Counted from the stretch's first letter, positions 1 to 6,013 are shown. The stretch is DNA of 8,171 nt from Thermoplasmata archaeon (GCA_022615805.1 JAKEGO010000105.1:1-8171); one strand, 5' to 3'. Translations and numbers: made by a program. Notes: generated by a model from the letters alone, not told the origin.

Positions 1-60
1 AGTGAATAAATACCCTTCGGGGGTTCGGGAGGCCTAATTTCACGACGATTCATACACAAA

Positions 61-68
61 TTATATAA
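61..68 (+). promoter_or_regulatory. TATA box of the ribosomal-protein/aIF6 operon
   Basis: TTATATAA stands in an A/T-rich patch (about 51-70) within G+C-rich surroundings. By the usual archaeal spacing of about 25 nt from the TATA centre, transcription should begin near 90. That leaves a leader of roughly 25 nt before the S19e ATG at 115. The leader carries a purine-rich GGGAGTGA at 101-108 that can serve as Shine-Dalgarno. Seen: motif and spacing. Inferred: the start site. Positions 1-60 show no recognisable gene. Confidence 0.75.
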
Positions 69-114
69 CCACCATCCTTTATGGCACGACCTACCATCCC
101 GGGAGTGACATCGA

Positions 115-567
115 ATGACGACCGTGTACGACGTGCCCGCGCAACCGCTGATCGAGAACCTGGCAGCGAAGCTCCGGGAGGTACCGGAATGCCAGGCCCC
201 CGAATGGGTGCAGTTCGTCAAGACGGGCGTGCACACCGAGCGCCCGCCCGTCGAACCGGACTGGTGGTACGTCAGGCTGGGCGCGGTCATCCGGAAGGTC
301 TACGTACACGGGCCGATCGGCATCGAGCACACGGCCGCGCTGTTCGGCGGAAACACGGACAGGGGCTCGAAGCCCAACAGGGCCCGCAAGGGGAGCCGTT
401 CCGTGGTCAGGAAGGCGTTCCAGCAGCTGGAGGCCGCCGGCTACGTCGAGAAGTTCGGCACCCGGGGCCGTCGCGTCACCGCCAAGGGGAGGGCGCTCCT
501 CGACAACGCCTCGCACGATGTCGCGCTGTCGCTCAAGGTCCCATCCGCGAAGTCGGAGGACGAGTGA
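115..567 (+). CDS. rps19e: Small ribosomal subunit protein S19e
   Basis: This 150-residue protein is the archaeal/eukaryotic small-subunit protein S19e, which in eukaryotes is needed for 40S maturation and which has no bacterial counterpart. The length is typical of archaeal members. Recognisable family stretches are the N-terminal VYDVPAQPLIENLAAKL (residues 4-20), the WVQFVKTGVHTERPP segment (31-45), DWWYVRLGAVIRKVY (49-63), and the basic block around PNRARKGS (88-95). The block is followed by VVRKAFQQLEAAGYVE (98-112), the winged-helix-like recognition part. The ATG at 115 is chosen because GGGAGTGA lies 6 nt upstream and the protein then begins where family members begin. It is the first gene of the operon, and its stop TGA overlaps the next start (TGATG at 565-569), which implies translational coupling to the PDCD5-like gene. 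Nothing is unusual. Confidence 0.97.
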   Translation: MTTVYDVPAQPLIENLAAKLREVPECQAPEWVQFVKTGVHTERPPVEPDWWYVRLGAVIRKVYVHGPIGIEHTAALFGGNTDRGSKPNRARKGSRSVVRKAFQQLEAAGYVEKFGTRGRRVTAKGRALLDNASHDVALSLKVPSAKSEDE

Positions 568-908
568 TGGCGGAAGACGAACTTGCTGATATCCGCAGGC
601 GTAAGATGATCGAGATGCAGGCCCAGGCCCAGGCCGGGGAGACGGCGGCGATGGAGCGGGCGGCCGAGGACGAGGCCTACCGGAACCAGCGCGATGCGCT
701 GCTCAGGCAGATATTCACCCCGGAGGCGCGGTCGCGCCTGTCCAACCTGAAGATGACGAAGCCCGAGTTCGCGATGAACGTCGAGGACCAGATCCTGATC
801 CTCGTGCAATCGGGCCGCGTCCCCGTTCCCGTGACGGACGAGTTCGTCCGGCGAGTGCTCGAACAGCTCCAGGGGCGCCGAAGGGAGATAACGATCAAGA
901 GAGTGTGA
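567..908 (+). CDS. PDCD5/TFAR19-family DNA-binding protein
   Basis: This 113-residue protein belongs to the archaeal PDCD5 (TFAR19) family, small helical-bundle proteins that bind nucleic acid. The human homologue is linked to apoptosis; the archaeal role is not settled. The protein starts with the acidic/basic helix MAEDELADIRRRKMIEMQAQ and continues through an Ala/Gln/Glu-rich, probably flexible helix (residues 17-40). The conserved core follows: LLRQIFTPEARSRLSNLKM (45-63), then KPEFAMNVEDQILILVQSGRV (65-85), and a basic C-terminal tail (GRRREITIKRV). The ATG at 567 overlaps the S19e stop. A GGAGG at 555-559 inside the S19e coding end is placed 7 nt before it. The frame stays open upstream to 81, but that part overlaps S19e and is not PDCD5-like. 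The position between S19e and L39e is the usual one in many archaea, which supports the assignment. Confidence 0.95.
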   Translation: MAEDELADIRRRKMIEMQAQAQAGETAAMERAAEDEAYRNQRDALLRQIFTPEARSRLSNLKMTKPEFAMNVEDQILILVQSGRVPVPVTDEFVRRVLEQLQGRRREITIKRV

Positions 909-913
909 GGTGA
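907..913 (+). promoter_or_regulatory. Shine-Dalgarno of the L39e gene
   Basis: GAGGTGA, complementary to the 3' end of archaeal 16S rRNA, begins within the TGA stop of the preceding gene (906-908). It ends 4 nt before the ATG at 918. It fixes the start of this very short gene. Confidence 0.8.
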
Positions 914-917
914 ACCA

Positions 918-1073
918 ATGGCACGGAACAAGCCGTGTGGCAGGAAGGTCAGGCTGCTCCGCAAGATGCGGACGAACCGCCGCGTCCCCGCGTGGGTCGT
1001 GATGCGCACGAACCGGAACTTCATGGACCATCCCAAGCGCCGGCACTGGCGCCGGACGCGCCTTAAGAGGTGA
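918..1073 (+). CDS. rpl39e: Large ribosomal subunit protein L39e
   Basis: A 51-residue, strongly basic protein reading MARNKPCGRKVRLLRKMRTN, then RRVPAWVVMRTNRNFMDHPK, then RRHWRRTRLKR. The family hallmarks are the PAWVVMRTNR core (residues 24-33) and the terminal RRHWRRTRLK, and the length is normal for L39e. In structures of archaeal and eukaryotic ribosomes L39e is a small non-globular protein lining the peptide exit tunnel. Nine nucleotides separate it from the PDCD5-like stop. Its own TGA (1071-1073) is also the last three bases of the Shine-Dalgarno of the L31e gene. Because it is so short it is easily missed by automatic gene calling; the reading here was done by hand. Confidence 0.96.
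   Translation: MARNKPCGRKVRLLRKMRTNRRVPAWVVMRTNRNFMDHPKRRHWRRTRLKR
1067..1073 (+). promoter_or_regulatory. Shine-Dalgarno of the L31e gene, containing the L39e stop
   Basis: GAGGTGA ends exactly on the L39e stop codon TGA and stands 5 nt before the ATG at 1079. This spacing favours ATG 1079 over the in-frame GTG at 1070, which lies inside the site. Confidence 0.8.
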
Positions 1074-1078
1074 GCACA

Positions 1079-1354
1079 ATGGAGGACCAGGAGATCGAAC
1101 GTATCTACACCATACCCCTGAGAGACGCGCGGTCTGGAGGCCGATGGAAGCGGGCGCCGAGGTCGATGAGCGTCATCCGCTCCTTCGTGGCGCGCCACAT
1201 GAAGGTGGAAGAGGACTCGGTCTGGATCGACGACCGTATCAACGAGTTCGTGTGGGCCAGGGGCGCCCAGAAATCACCTCGCAACGTGAGGGTCAAGGTC
1301 ACCAAGTTCGTCGAGGACGGGGGATACGTCGAGGTCACCCTGCCCGAGGAGTGA
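1079..1354 (+). CDS. rpl31e: Large ribosomal subunit protein L31e
   Basis: The 91-residue product matches archaeal L31e, a protein positioned near the exit-tunnel opening of the large subunit. It starts with the strand ERIYTIPLRDA (residues 6-16) and continues with RWKRAPRSMSVIRSFVARHMKV (22-43). The diagnostic WIDDRINEFVWARGAQKSPRNVRV follows (49-72), and then the C-terminal strand with GGYVEVTLPEE. Every expected block is present at normal length. ATG 1079 is chosen over GTG 1070 because a GAGGTGA is placed 5 nt upstream and the family does not need the three extra residues. It follows L39e by 5 nt and precedes aIF6 by 13 nt, so all three are very likely on one transcript. Confidence 0.97.
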   Translation: MEDQEIERIYTIPLRDARSGGRWKRAPRSMSVIRSFVARHMKVEEDSVWIDDRINEFVWARGAQKSPRNVRVKVTKFVEDGGYVEVTLPEE

Positions 1355-1367
1355 CGGCGGCCTTCGC

Positions 1368-2030
1368 ATGCTGATCAGGCTCGATGTCAACGGGAATCCC
1401 AACATCGGCAGCCTCACGGTGGCCAGCAACGAGGTCGCCTTCGTCGGCTTTGCTTTTTCTGAAGAGCATGCGCGAAGGCTCTCCGAGGCGCTCGGCGTCG
1501 AGGTGATCCGTGCCAAGATAGGCGGGATGAGCATCCTCGGCTCCATCTGCGTGGCGAGGCGGGGCAGGGCCATGGTCTCCAACGTCGCGGAGGACGATGA
1601 GCTGTCCCTCCTGAGGGAGCATCTCGACGTCCAGGTCCTCGACGACAGGCTCAACGCCGTGGGGAACAACGTCCTGCTCGGAGACCGCGCCGCCCTCATC
1701 AATCCGAACTACTCGAAGGAGACCGCGAAGGCGATCGCCGACATCCTCGATGTCGAGGTGTTCCAGGGCACCATCGGCGGGCTCAGCATCGTCGGCTCCG
1801 CCGCGGTCGTCAATGCGCACGGGTTGCTCTGCCACCCCAAATCCGACGCGCAGGAGGTCGCCACTCTCAGGGAGATCTTCGGCGTCGAGGTACAGTACGG
1901 CACCGCGAACTTCGGTTCCCCCCTGCTCGGCTCGGCGATCGTCGCGAACGACGAGGGCGCCGCCACCGGTACGCTGACCACGGGCGTCGAGCTCAACAGG
2001 ATCGAGACGACCCTCGGCCTGATCAAGTGA
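1368..2030 (+). CDS. eif6: Translation initiation factor 6 (aIF6), subunit anti-association factor
   Basis: A 220-residue aIF6/eIF6. It binds the large ribosomal subunit and keeps it from joining the small subunit prematurely. The protein is a pentein of five similar subdomains, and the repeats are visible: GNPNIGSLTVASN (residues 9-21), IGGMSILGSICVA (51-63), NAVGNNVLLGDRAALINPN (96-114), IGGLSIVGSAAVV (136-148) and FGSPLLGSAIVANDEG (182-197). The C-terminus with GVELNRIETTLGLI is characteristic. The ATG at 1368 begins MLIRLDVNGNP, equivalent to the family N-terminus. The nearest purine-rich site, GGAGTGA at 1348-1354, is 13 nt away and includes the L31e stop, so initiation may rely on coupling. 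In many archaea aIF6 is followed by L18Ae/LX, prefoldin alpha and ftsY. Here those genes do not follow. Confidence 0.97.
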   Translation: MLIRLDVNGNPNIGSLTVASNEVAFVGFAFSEEHARRLSEALGVEVIRAKIGGMSILGSICVARRGRAMVSNVAEDDELSLLREHLDVQVLDDRLNAVGNNVLLGDRAALINPNYSKETAKAIADILDVEVFQGTIGGLSIVGSAAVVNAHGLLCHPKSDAQEVATLREIFGVEVQYGTANFGSPLLGSAIVANDEGAATGTLTTGVELNRIETTLGLIK

Positions 2031-2113
2031 CCCGCCGTCGCGCTCGCTTCCAAGGGCTCGGACCCGCGGCCGCCCCGGTCCTTCTCCGGCGGGATGCGGC
2101 CCCCTGGGAGAAC

Positions 2114-2122
2114 CTTAAATAA
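2114..2122 (+). promoter_or_regulatory. TATA box of the nucleotidyltransferase gene (leaderless)
   Basis: CTTAAATAA is the only A/T-rich patch in the 112-nt gap after aIF6. Its centre lies about 25 nt from the A of the ATG at 2143, which is the usual TATA-to-start distance in archaea. The mRNA is therefore predicted to begin at or next to the start codon. No Shine-Dalgarno precedes the ATG, which agrees. Motif and spacing are seen; leaderless initiation is inferred. Confidence 0.65.
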
Positions 2123-2142
2123 CGATTCGCCGTTGGAACGGC

Positions 2143-3084
2143 ATGCAGGTCCTGATGCTCACGGGGGGGTTCGGGACCCGTCTCCGCCCCCTCACAGACA
2201 TTGTCCCAAAACCCCTCGTGCCGCTCCTCAACCGCCCGCTCATCGACCACCTCCTCGACATGCTCCCGGACGACGTCGAGGTGGCCTTCACCCTCTCGTA
2301 CGGGAGGGACGCCATCGTCGACCACCTCCGATCGAGGGACGACTCGGGACGGTTCGCCTTCATCGACGAGCCGGAACCCCTCGGCACGGGCGGCGCGGTC
2401 CGGAACGCGCGGAGGCGCCTCGACGGGCCGTTCCTGGTGATGAACGGCGACATCGTGACGGCCCTCGACATCATGGACCTCGCCACCTTCCACTCGAGAA
2501 GGGGCGGCATCGGCACGATATCCCTCGTGGAGGTCCCCGACCCCTCGCGGTTCGGCGCTGTGGCGATGGACGGTGATCGCATAACCGAGTTCGTTGAGAA
2601 GCCCGAGGGGACGCCGCCGTCGAACTGGGTCAACGCGGGGTTCTACATGCTCGAGCCGGAGGTCATCGACCTGATACCGCCCGGGAAGGTCTCCATGGAG
2701 CGCGAGGTCTTCCCGTCGCTGCTGCCGCGCGGCCTTTTAGGCTACAGGTACGTCGGGCGGTGGACGGACGTGGGTACGCTGGAGTCGTACCTGAAGGCGC
2801 AGGAGGCGCTCCTTGAGGGGATGGTGGCCTCGGGTGACCTGGACGATCCGTTGCTCGTGGCGGAGGGTGCACGGGTGGACAGCCCTGTGGATCCGCCGGC
2901 CGTGATAGGCCAGGGCGTCCGCATCGGCAGGCGTTGCAGGCTCCGCAATTGCGCGATACTCGAGGGGGCGGTCGTCGGCGACAGGTGCGTGGTGGACTCC
3001 GCGATAGTGTCCCCGGGCGCTGTCCTCGGTGATGGCTCCCGCGCCACGGCCACGATCGTCGGGGCAGCCACCGATCGACGGTGA
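2143..3084 (+). CDS. Sugar-phosphate nucleotidyltransferase, probable mannose-1-phosphate guanylyltransferase
   Basis: A 313-residue NDP-sugar pyrophosphorylase joining a sugar-1-phosphate to an NTP with release of PPi. The N-terminal Rossmann-like catalytic domain shows GGFGTRLRPLT (residues 8-18, phosphate-binding loop), PKPLVPLLNRPLI (22-34), EPLGTGGAVRNA (78-89), NGDI with the metal-binding Asp103 (101-104), FVEKP (150-154), VNAGFYMLEP (163-172) and GRWTDVGTLESYL (205-217). From about 236 to 308 a short left-handed beta-helix follows, with hexapeptide-like turns such as IGQGVRIGRRCRL and VVGDRCVVDSAIVSPGAVLGDGS. The pattern is closest to GDP-mannose pyrophosphorylases, but a glucose-1-phosphate thymidylyl- or uridylyltransferase cannot be excluded from sequence alone. 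The ATG at 2143 fits both the family N-terminus and the TATA spacing. No glycan gene cluster surrounds it, so its pathway is inferred: activation of sugars for surface or lipid glycans. Confidence 0.85.
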   Translation: MQVLMLTGGFGTRLRPLTDIVPKPLVPLLNRPLIDHLLDMLPDDVEVAFTLSYGRDAIVDHLRSRDDSGRFAFIDEPEPLGTGGAVRNARRRLDGPFLVMNGDIVTALDIMDLATFHSRRGGIGTISLVEVPDPSRFGAVAMDGDRITEFVEKPEGTPPSNWVNAGFYMLEPEVIDLIPPGKVSMEREVFPSLLPRGLLGYRYVGRWTDVGTLESYLKAQEALLEGMVASGDLDDPLLVAEGARVDSPVDPPAVIGQGVRIGRRCRLRNCAILEGAVVGDRCVVDSAIVSPGAVLGDGSRATATIVGAATDRR

Positions 3085-3269
3085 GACGGCGCCCCCCCCT
3101 GGGGGTCCCCCGCGCACCCGCACGCGTTCGCCCACTGTCCGCGGCGAGCGGGGACGGTGACAGGGCCGCGGTGATGTCGGCCCTCGCCGGCGTCCGCCCA
3201 TGGACCCGATCGATGTCGGAAAAAATCGGAGGCTCGTCGCAAATGCCACCGCATCCGCCCGGATCGGAT

Positions 3270-3285
3270 GCCCTCGCGCGAGGGC
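3270..3285. repeat. 16-bp perfect palindrome, possible operator
   Basis: GCCCTCGCGCGAGGGC is its own reverse complement and ends 15 nt before the TATA box of the aminotransferase gene. As DNA it has the form of a site for a dimeric regulator; as RNA it would fold into a 6-bp stem with a GCGC loop. In G+C-rich DNA such a sequence can also arise by chance. The palindrome is seen; a regulatory role is inference. Confidence 0.4.
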
Positions 3286-3300
3286 CAGTGCGTTCGATAT

Positions 3301-3310
3301 CCTTTTAAAC
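3301..3310 (+). promoter_or_regulatory. TATA box of the aminotransferase gene
   Basis: CCTTTTAAAC, with TTTTAAA at 3303-3309, is an A/T-rich patch in G+C-rich DNA. The usual 25-nt spacing puts the transcript start near 3331. That is next to an in-frame GTG (3332) and 10 nt before the ATG at 3341, so the mRNA is leaderless or nearly so. Confidence 0.65.
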
Positions 3311-3340
3311 CGGGGCCTTTATGGGCGCCCGGTGAAGGCA

Positions 3341-4750
3341 ATGAAGGGTCCAGAAATCCGCGTCACGCCTCCAGGCCCGAAGGCTCGCGAGATCATCGCA
3401 GGGGACGATAGGTACCTCATCCTCAGCACGAAGACGTCCCCCGTCGTGGCCACACGCGGCGAGGGCATCTACATCGAGGACGTCGACGGGAACACCTACC
3501 TCGATTTCACGAGCGGGATCGGCGTCACCAACACAGGCCACTGCCACCCGCGGGTCGTCAAGGCCGTGCACGAGCAGGTGGACCGCCTGTGGCACTTCGC
3601 GGGGACGGACTTCTACTACGAGGCGCAGGTCGCGCTCGCGAAGCGCCTGGTGGAGCTGACCCCGGGCGACTTCGAGAAGATGGTCTTCTTCACGAGCAGC
3701 GGCACCGAGGCCATCGAGGCTGCCATCAAGCTCTGCAAGTGGTACACCAACGTGTCGCACGTGATCGGCTTCATCGGGGCCTTCCACGGGAGGACGATGG
3801 GCTCTCTCGCCCTGACGGCGAGCAAGCCCGTCCAGAAGGACAGGTTCTTCCCCTGGATGCCCGGCGCCGTGCACGTCCCCTATCCCAACGTCTACCGCCC
3901 GTTCGGGGAGCTCGAGCCCCACCAGCTCACGGGCACGATAATCGACCTGATCGAGCGCCACCTCGACGGCTACCTCGGCGACAACGTCGCCGGCATCTTC
4001 GTCGAGCCCATCCAGGGCGAGGGGGGGTACATCATACCGCCCCGCGACTTCCTGCCCGCCCTGCGCAAGCTCGCCACCGAGCGCGAGATACCCCTCGTAT
4101 GCGACGAGGTCCAGTCAGGATTCGGAAGGACCGGGAAGATGTTCGCGGTCGAGCACTTCGGCGTGGCCCCCGACCTCATGACATGGGCGAAGGGGATGGG
4201 CTCCGGGATACCCATCGGCGCCGTCTCCGCCGACGCGAAGATGGACTTCGGCGTCCAGGGCGCGCACTCCAACACCTACGGAGGCAACCTCATCGCCTGC
4301 GCCGCATCCCTTGCGACCATCGACGTGATAATCGAGGAGGACCTCTGCGCGAACGCCACCCGTCAGGGCGCGGTCCTCATGAAGCGGCTGAGCGAACTGC
4401 AGGGGGAGATCCCCGAGATCGGGGACGTCAGGGGCCTCGGCCTCATGATCGCGGCCGAGTTCGTCAAGGACAGGGAGACGAAGGAGCATGCGAGGGACCT
4501 CCGCAACGCCATCGTCGAGGAATCGTACAGGCGTGGCCTCGTCCTCCTCCCGTGCGGCAGGTCGGCTATCAGGTTCATTCCCCCGCTGATCGTCACCGAG
4601 GCGCAGGTGAACGAGGGGATGGATGTCTTCTCCGACGCGGTGTTCGCGGTCATGAAGCGGAAGCCGAAGAACAGGACGCTGCAGGGCTGGCGGGAGCCCA
4701 AACCGGTGGGGCCGAAGTTCGACGACCTGACCCAGTTCGATCGCAGCTGA
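3341..4750 (+). CDS. Class III PLP-dependent aminotransferase (GABA/ornithine aminotransferase or amino-acid racemase group)
   Basis: A 469-residue fold-type I PLP enzyme. Visible hallmarks are EGIYIEDVDGNTYLDFTSGIGV (residues 41-62), GHCHPRVVKAV (66-76), the PLP-phosphate loop SSGTEAIEAAIKL (119-131), GAFHGRTMGSLALTASK (146-162), EPIQGEGGYIIPP (222-234), CDEVQSGFGRTGKMFAVEHFG (254-274, Asp255 pairing with the PLP ring nitrogen), the Schiff-base Lys284 in TWAKGMGSGIPIGAV, and RGLGLMIAAEF (364-374). It closely resembles archaeal enzymes annotated as 4-aminobutyrate aminotransferase. Some members of that group from Pyrococcus horikoshii were shown to be ornithine aminotransferase or amino-acid racemases, so the substrate is open. 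The C-terminal ~30 residues (440-469) extend past the usual end. ATG 3341 is chosen because GGTGA (3331-3335) lies 5 nt upstream. GTG 3332, which would add three residues, matches the TATA spacing better and is a real alternative. Confidence 0.9.
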   Translation: MKGPEIRVTPPGPKAREIIAGDDRYLILSTKTSPVVATRGEGIYIEDVDGNTYLDFTSGIGVTNTGHCHPRVVKAVHEQVDRLWHFAGTDFYYEAQVALAKRLVELTPGDFEKMVFFTSSGTEAIEAAIKLCKWYTNVSHVIGFIGAFHGRTMGSLALTASKPVQKDRFFPWMPGAVHVPYPNVYRPFGELEPHQLTGTIIDLIERHLDGYLGDNVAGIFVEPIQGEGGYIIPPRDFLPALRKLATEREIPLVCDEVQSGFGRTGKMFAVEHFGVAPDLMTWAKGMGSGIPIGAVSADAKMDFGVQGAHSNTYGGNLIACAASLATIDVIIEEDLCANATRQGAVLMKRLSELQGEIPEIGDVRGLGLMIAAEFVKDRETKEHARDLRNAIVEESYRRGLVLLPCGRSAIRFIPPLIVTEAQVNEGMDVFSDAVFAVMKRKPKNRTLQGWREPKPVGPKFDDLTQFDRS

Positions 4751-4772
4751 GGCCGCCGGAACGGCCGGCCTC
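4749..4772. terminator. Hairpin between convergent genes, possible terminator
   Basis: GAGGCCG (4749-4755) and CGGCCTC (4766-4772) form a 7-bp inverted repeat around a 10-nt loop. It starts on the aminotransferase stop codon and lies in the 66-nt gap between two converging genes. No T-tract follows on either strand, and archaeal termination usually depends on T-runs, so the terminator call is weak. Confidence 0.3.
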
Positions 4773-4816
4773 CGGAACATGCCCGTCGGACGCGGAGACA
4801 CCCGAACGGTTTCCTC

Positions 4817-5944
4817 TCATCCATCGAGCCTTTCCCTGACGACCGCCGCCTTCCCGGCCGAGCCGAAGGCGAGGATGTGGTCCATCGTGGCCCGGTGGCA
4901 CTCGCGCTCCACCCGGGCCTCGCACGCCTCGCCCATGGCGTATATCTCGTCGAAGAACTCCTTGAGGGCGAACTTGACGTTCTTCCCGAAGACCTCCTCG
5001 GGCCTCTTCCCGGCGATCGGTTTCTCCGCTATCGTCCAGTTGCGCATGTCCCACCAGAGGTCGTTGTGATGCTCCTTTATCGCGTCGAGGACGATGTTCT
5101 GGTACAGGGTGGCGACGTTCCCCTTGAGGATGTCCCCCCTGGGGAAGCGCTCGCGGATCAGGTCGAGAGGGGTCCCGGTGATCCCGTGCTGCGCGATGCG
5201 GACGTCGTGCCCCGCCTCCCTCAGCGCCCTGGCCACCGCCTTCGTCCTCTCGATGTCGATTGTGACCTGCGCGATGGGATTTCCCTCGGCGTCGTAGACG
5301 TTCCCGTGGGTCGAGCCGTTGGCGATGGCGAGGAGCTGCGGGTGCACGCCCGCCTCCCCGAGAGCGCCGATGAACGTCGTGGCCTCCTCCGGCGTCGTGA
5401 GGACCATCCCCTCGTCTCCCGTCCTGCCGATCTCGCCGACCTCGCACTCCAGACCGAACTCGCGCCCACTCATCCTCATGCGGATGAACCCGGCTATCTC
5501 GATCGTCGCCTTGATGTTCGGGGCGAGCTCTTCGGCAACGGTCCCGCCGTCGAAGTCGAAGAGGTGGGACGCGTCGATGGCGAAACTGGTGTAGCCCGCC
5601 GCGATCTGGTGTCCGATCATCTCCTTCACGTCGGCGATGTCGTCGCGCGTGCCGGTCTTGACGCCGATGTGGTCGGCGTGCAGCACCCAGACGTTGTGGC
5701 CGACCTCTTCGTTGACCTCGTTCAGGCGGCGCGAGAACTCCGCCGGCGTCAGCCCCGTGTACCCGACGTGCTGGTTGCACTCGGTCCGGGCGAGCTCCAT
5801 GATGAGCGGGGCGTCGAGCTCCTTCGCTGCGCGGAAGATGCCGTGGGCGACCCCCGGGATCACCCTCGGGTTGCAGGCGAGGACAATGCACCTCTGGTCC
5901 ATCAACGCCCTGTAGACGCGGTTCCCTGGCAGCGGTTCCAGCAT
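4817..5944 (-). CDS. Class II (metal-dependent) fructose-bisphosphate aldolase family protein
   Basis: A 375-residue TIM-barrel aldolase of the class II FBA/tagatose-bisphosphate family. Expected reaction: fructose-1,6-bisphosphate to dihydroxyacetone phosphate plus glyceraldehyde-3-phosphate, in the cytoplasm. Visible active-site elements are WVLHADHIG (residues 86-94, catalytic Asp91 and metal ligand His92), SFAIDASH (120-127), ECEVGEIG (166-173), NGSTHGNV with His213 (209-216), QHGITGT with His253 (252-258) and the phosphate-binding-like KGNVATLYQN (274-283). All three metal-ligand histidines are present. It is longer than typical bacterial enzymes, with a C-terminal extension after about residue 300, and is clearly divergent, so a related ketose-bisphosphate substrate is possible. 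ATG 5944 is preferred because GAGGTGA lies 4 nt upstream. An upstream ATG at 6013 would add 23 charged residues unlike the family. It follows the phosphofructokinase by 69 nt on the same strand, which supports a glycolytic role. Confidence 0.85.
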   Translation of the reverse strand: MLEPLPGNRVYRALMDQRCIVLACNPRVIPGVAHGIFRAAKELDAPLIMELARTECNQHVGYTGLTPAEFSRRLNEVNEEVGHNVWVLHADHIGVKTGTRDDIADVKEMIGHQIAAGYTSFAIDASHLFDFDGGTVAEELAPNIKATIEIAGFIRMRMSGREFGLECEVGEIGRTGDEGMVLTTPEEATTFIGALGEAGVHPQLLAIANGSTHGNVYDAEGNPIAQVTIDIERTKAVARALREAGHDVRIAQHGITGTPLDLIRERFPRGDILKGNVATLYQNIVLDAIKEHHNDLWWDMRNWTIAEKPIAGKRPEEVFGKNVKFALKEFFDEIYAMGEACEARVERECHRATMDHILAFGSAGKAAVVRERLDG

Positions 5945-5948
5945 ATCG

Positions 5949-5955
5949 TCACCTC
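5949..5955 (-). promoter_or_regulatory. Shine-Dalgarno fixing the aldolase start
   Basis: On the minus strand GAGGTGA stands 4 nt before the ATG at 5944, the same motif and near-identical spacing as in front of L39e and L31e. It decides against the longer frame beginning at 6013. Confidence 0.8.
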
Positions 5956-6013
5956 GCGTCGGCTCACGTCCGTCCTCTCCGCCCCGCTCCCGGCATCGAA
6001 CGTCATCGCGCAT

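Larger units (their letters stand above)
3085..3340. other. Intergenic region upstream of the aminotransferase
   Basis: A 256-nt gap without a convincing gene. It opens with a C-run/G-run (3091-3106) that could form a small GC hairpin behind the nucleotidyltransferase, but no T-tract follows. It then holds an A6 tract (about 3220-3225), a 16-bp perfect palindrome (3270-3285) and a TATA box (3301-3310). Short open frames crossing it (one from GTG 3081, and an upstream extension of the aminotransferase frame to 3200) give low-complexity Pro/Arg-rich translations with no family resemblance and are not accepted. Confidence 0.6.

Noticed and set aside
20..45. GGGGGTTCGGGA resembling a tRNA T-arm
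   Set aside because: The flanking bases do not pair to form a T-stem, and no acceptor or anticodon arm can be found upstream within the window.
81..566. Upstream extension of the PDCD5-like frame to ATG 81
   Set aside because: Overlaps S19e entirely in another frame and gives an Arg/Gly-rich translation. The GGAGG before ATG 567 gives the proper start.
2031..2093. Inverted repeat CCCGCCG (2031-2037) / CGGCGGG (2087-2093) after aIF6 as a terminator
   Set aside because: Short, widely spaced, pure G+C arms that are likely by chance here, and no T-tract follows.
3081..3308. Small gene from the GTG overlapping the nucleotidyltransferase stop
   Set aside because: Pro/Arg-rich low-complexity product, no recognisable family, and it runs into the aminotransferase promoter.
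3200..3340. Longer N-terminus for the aminotransferase from ATG 3200
   Set aside because: The extra 47 residues are unlike the family, and the extension would span the TATA box and the palindrome.
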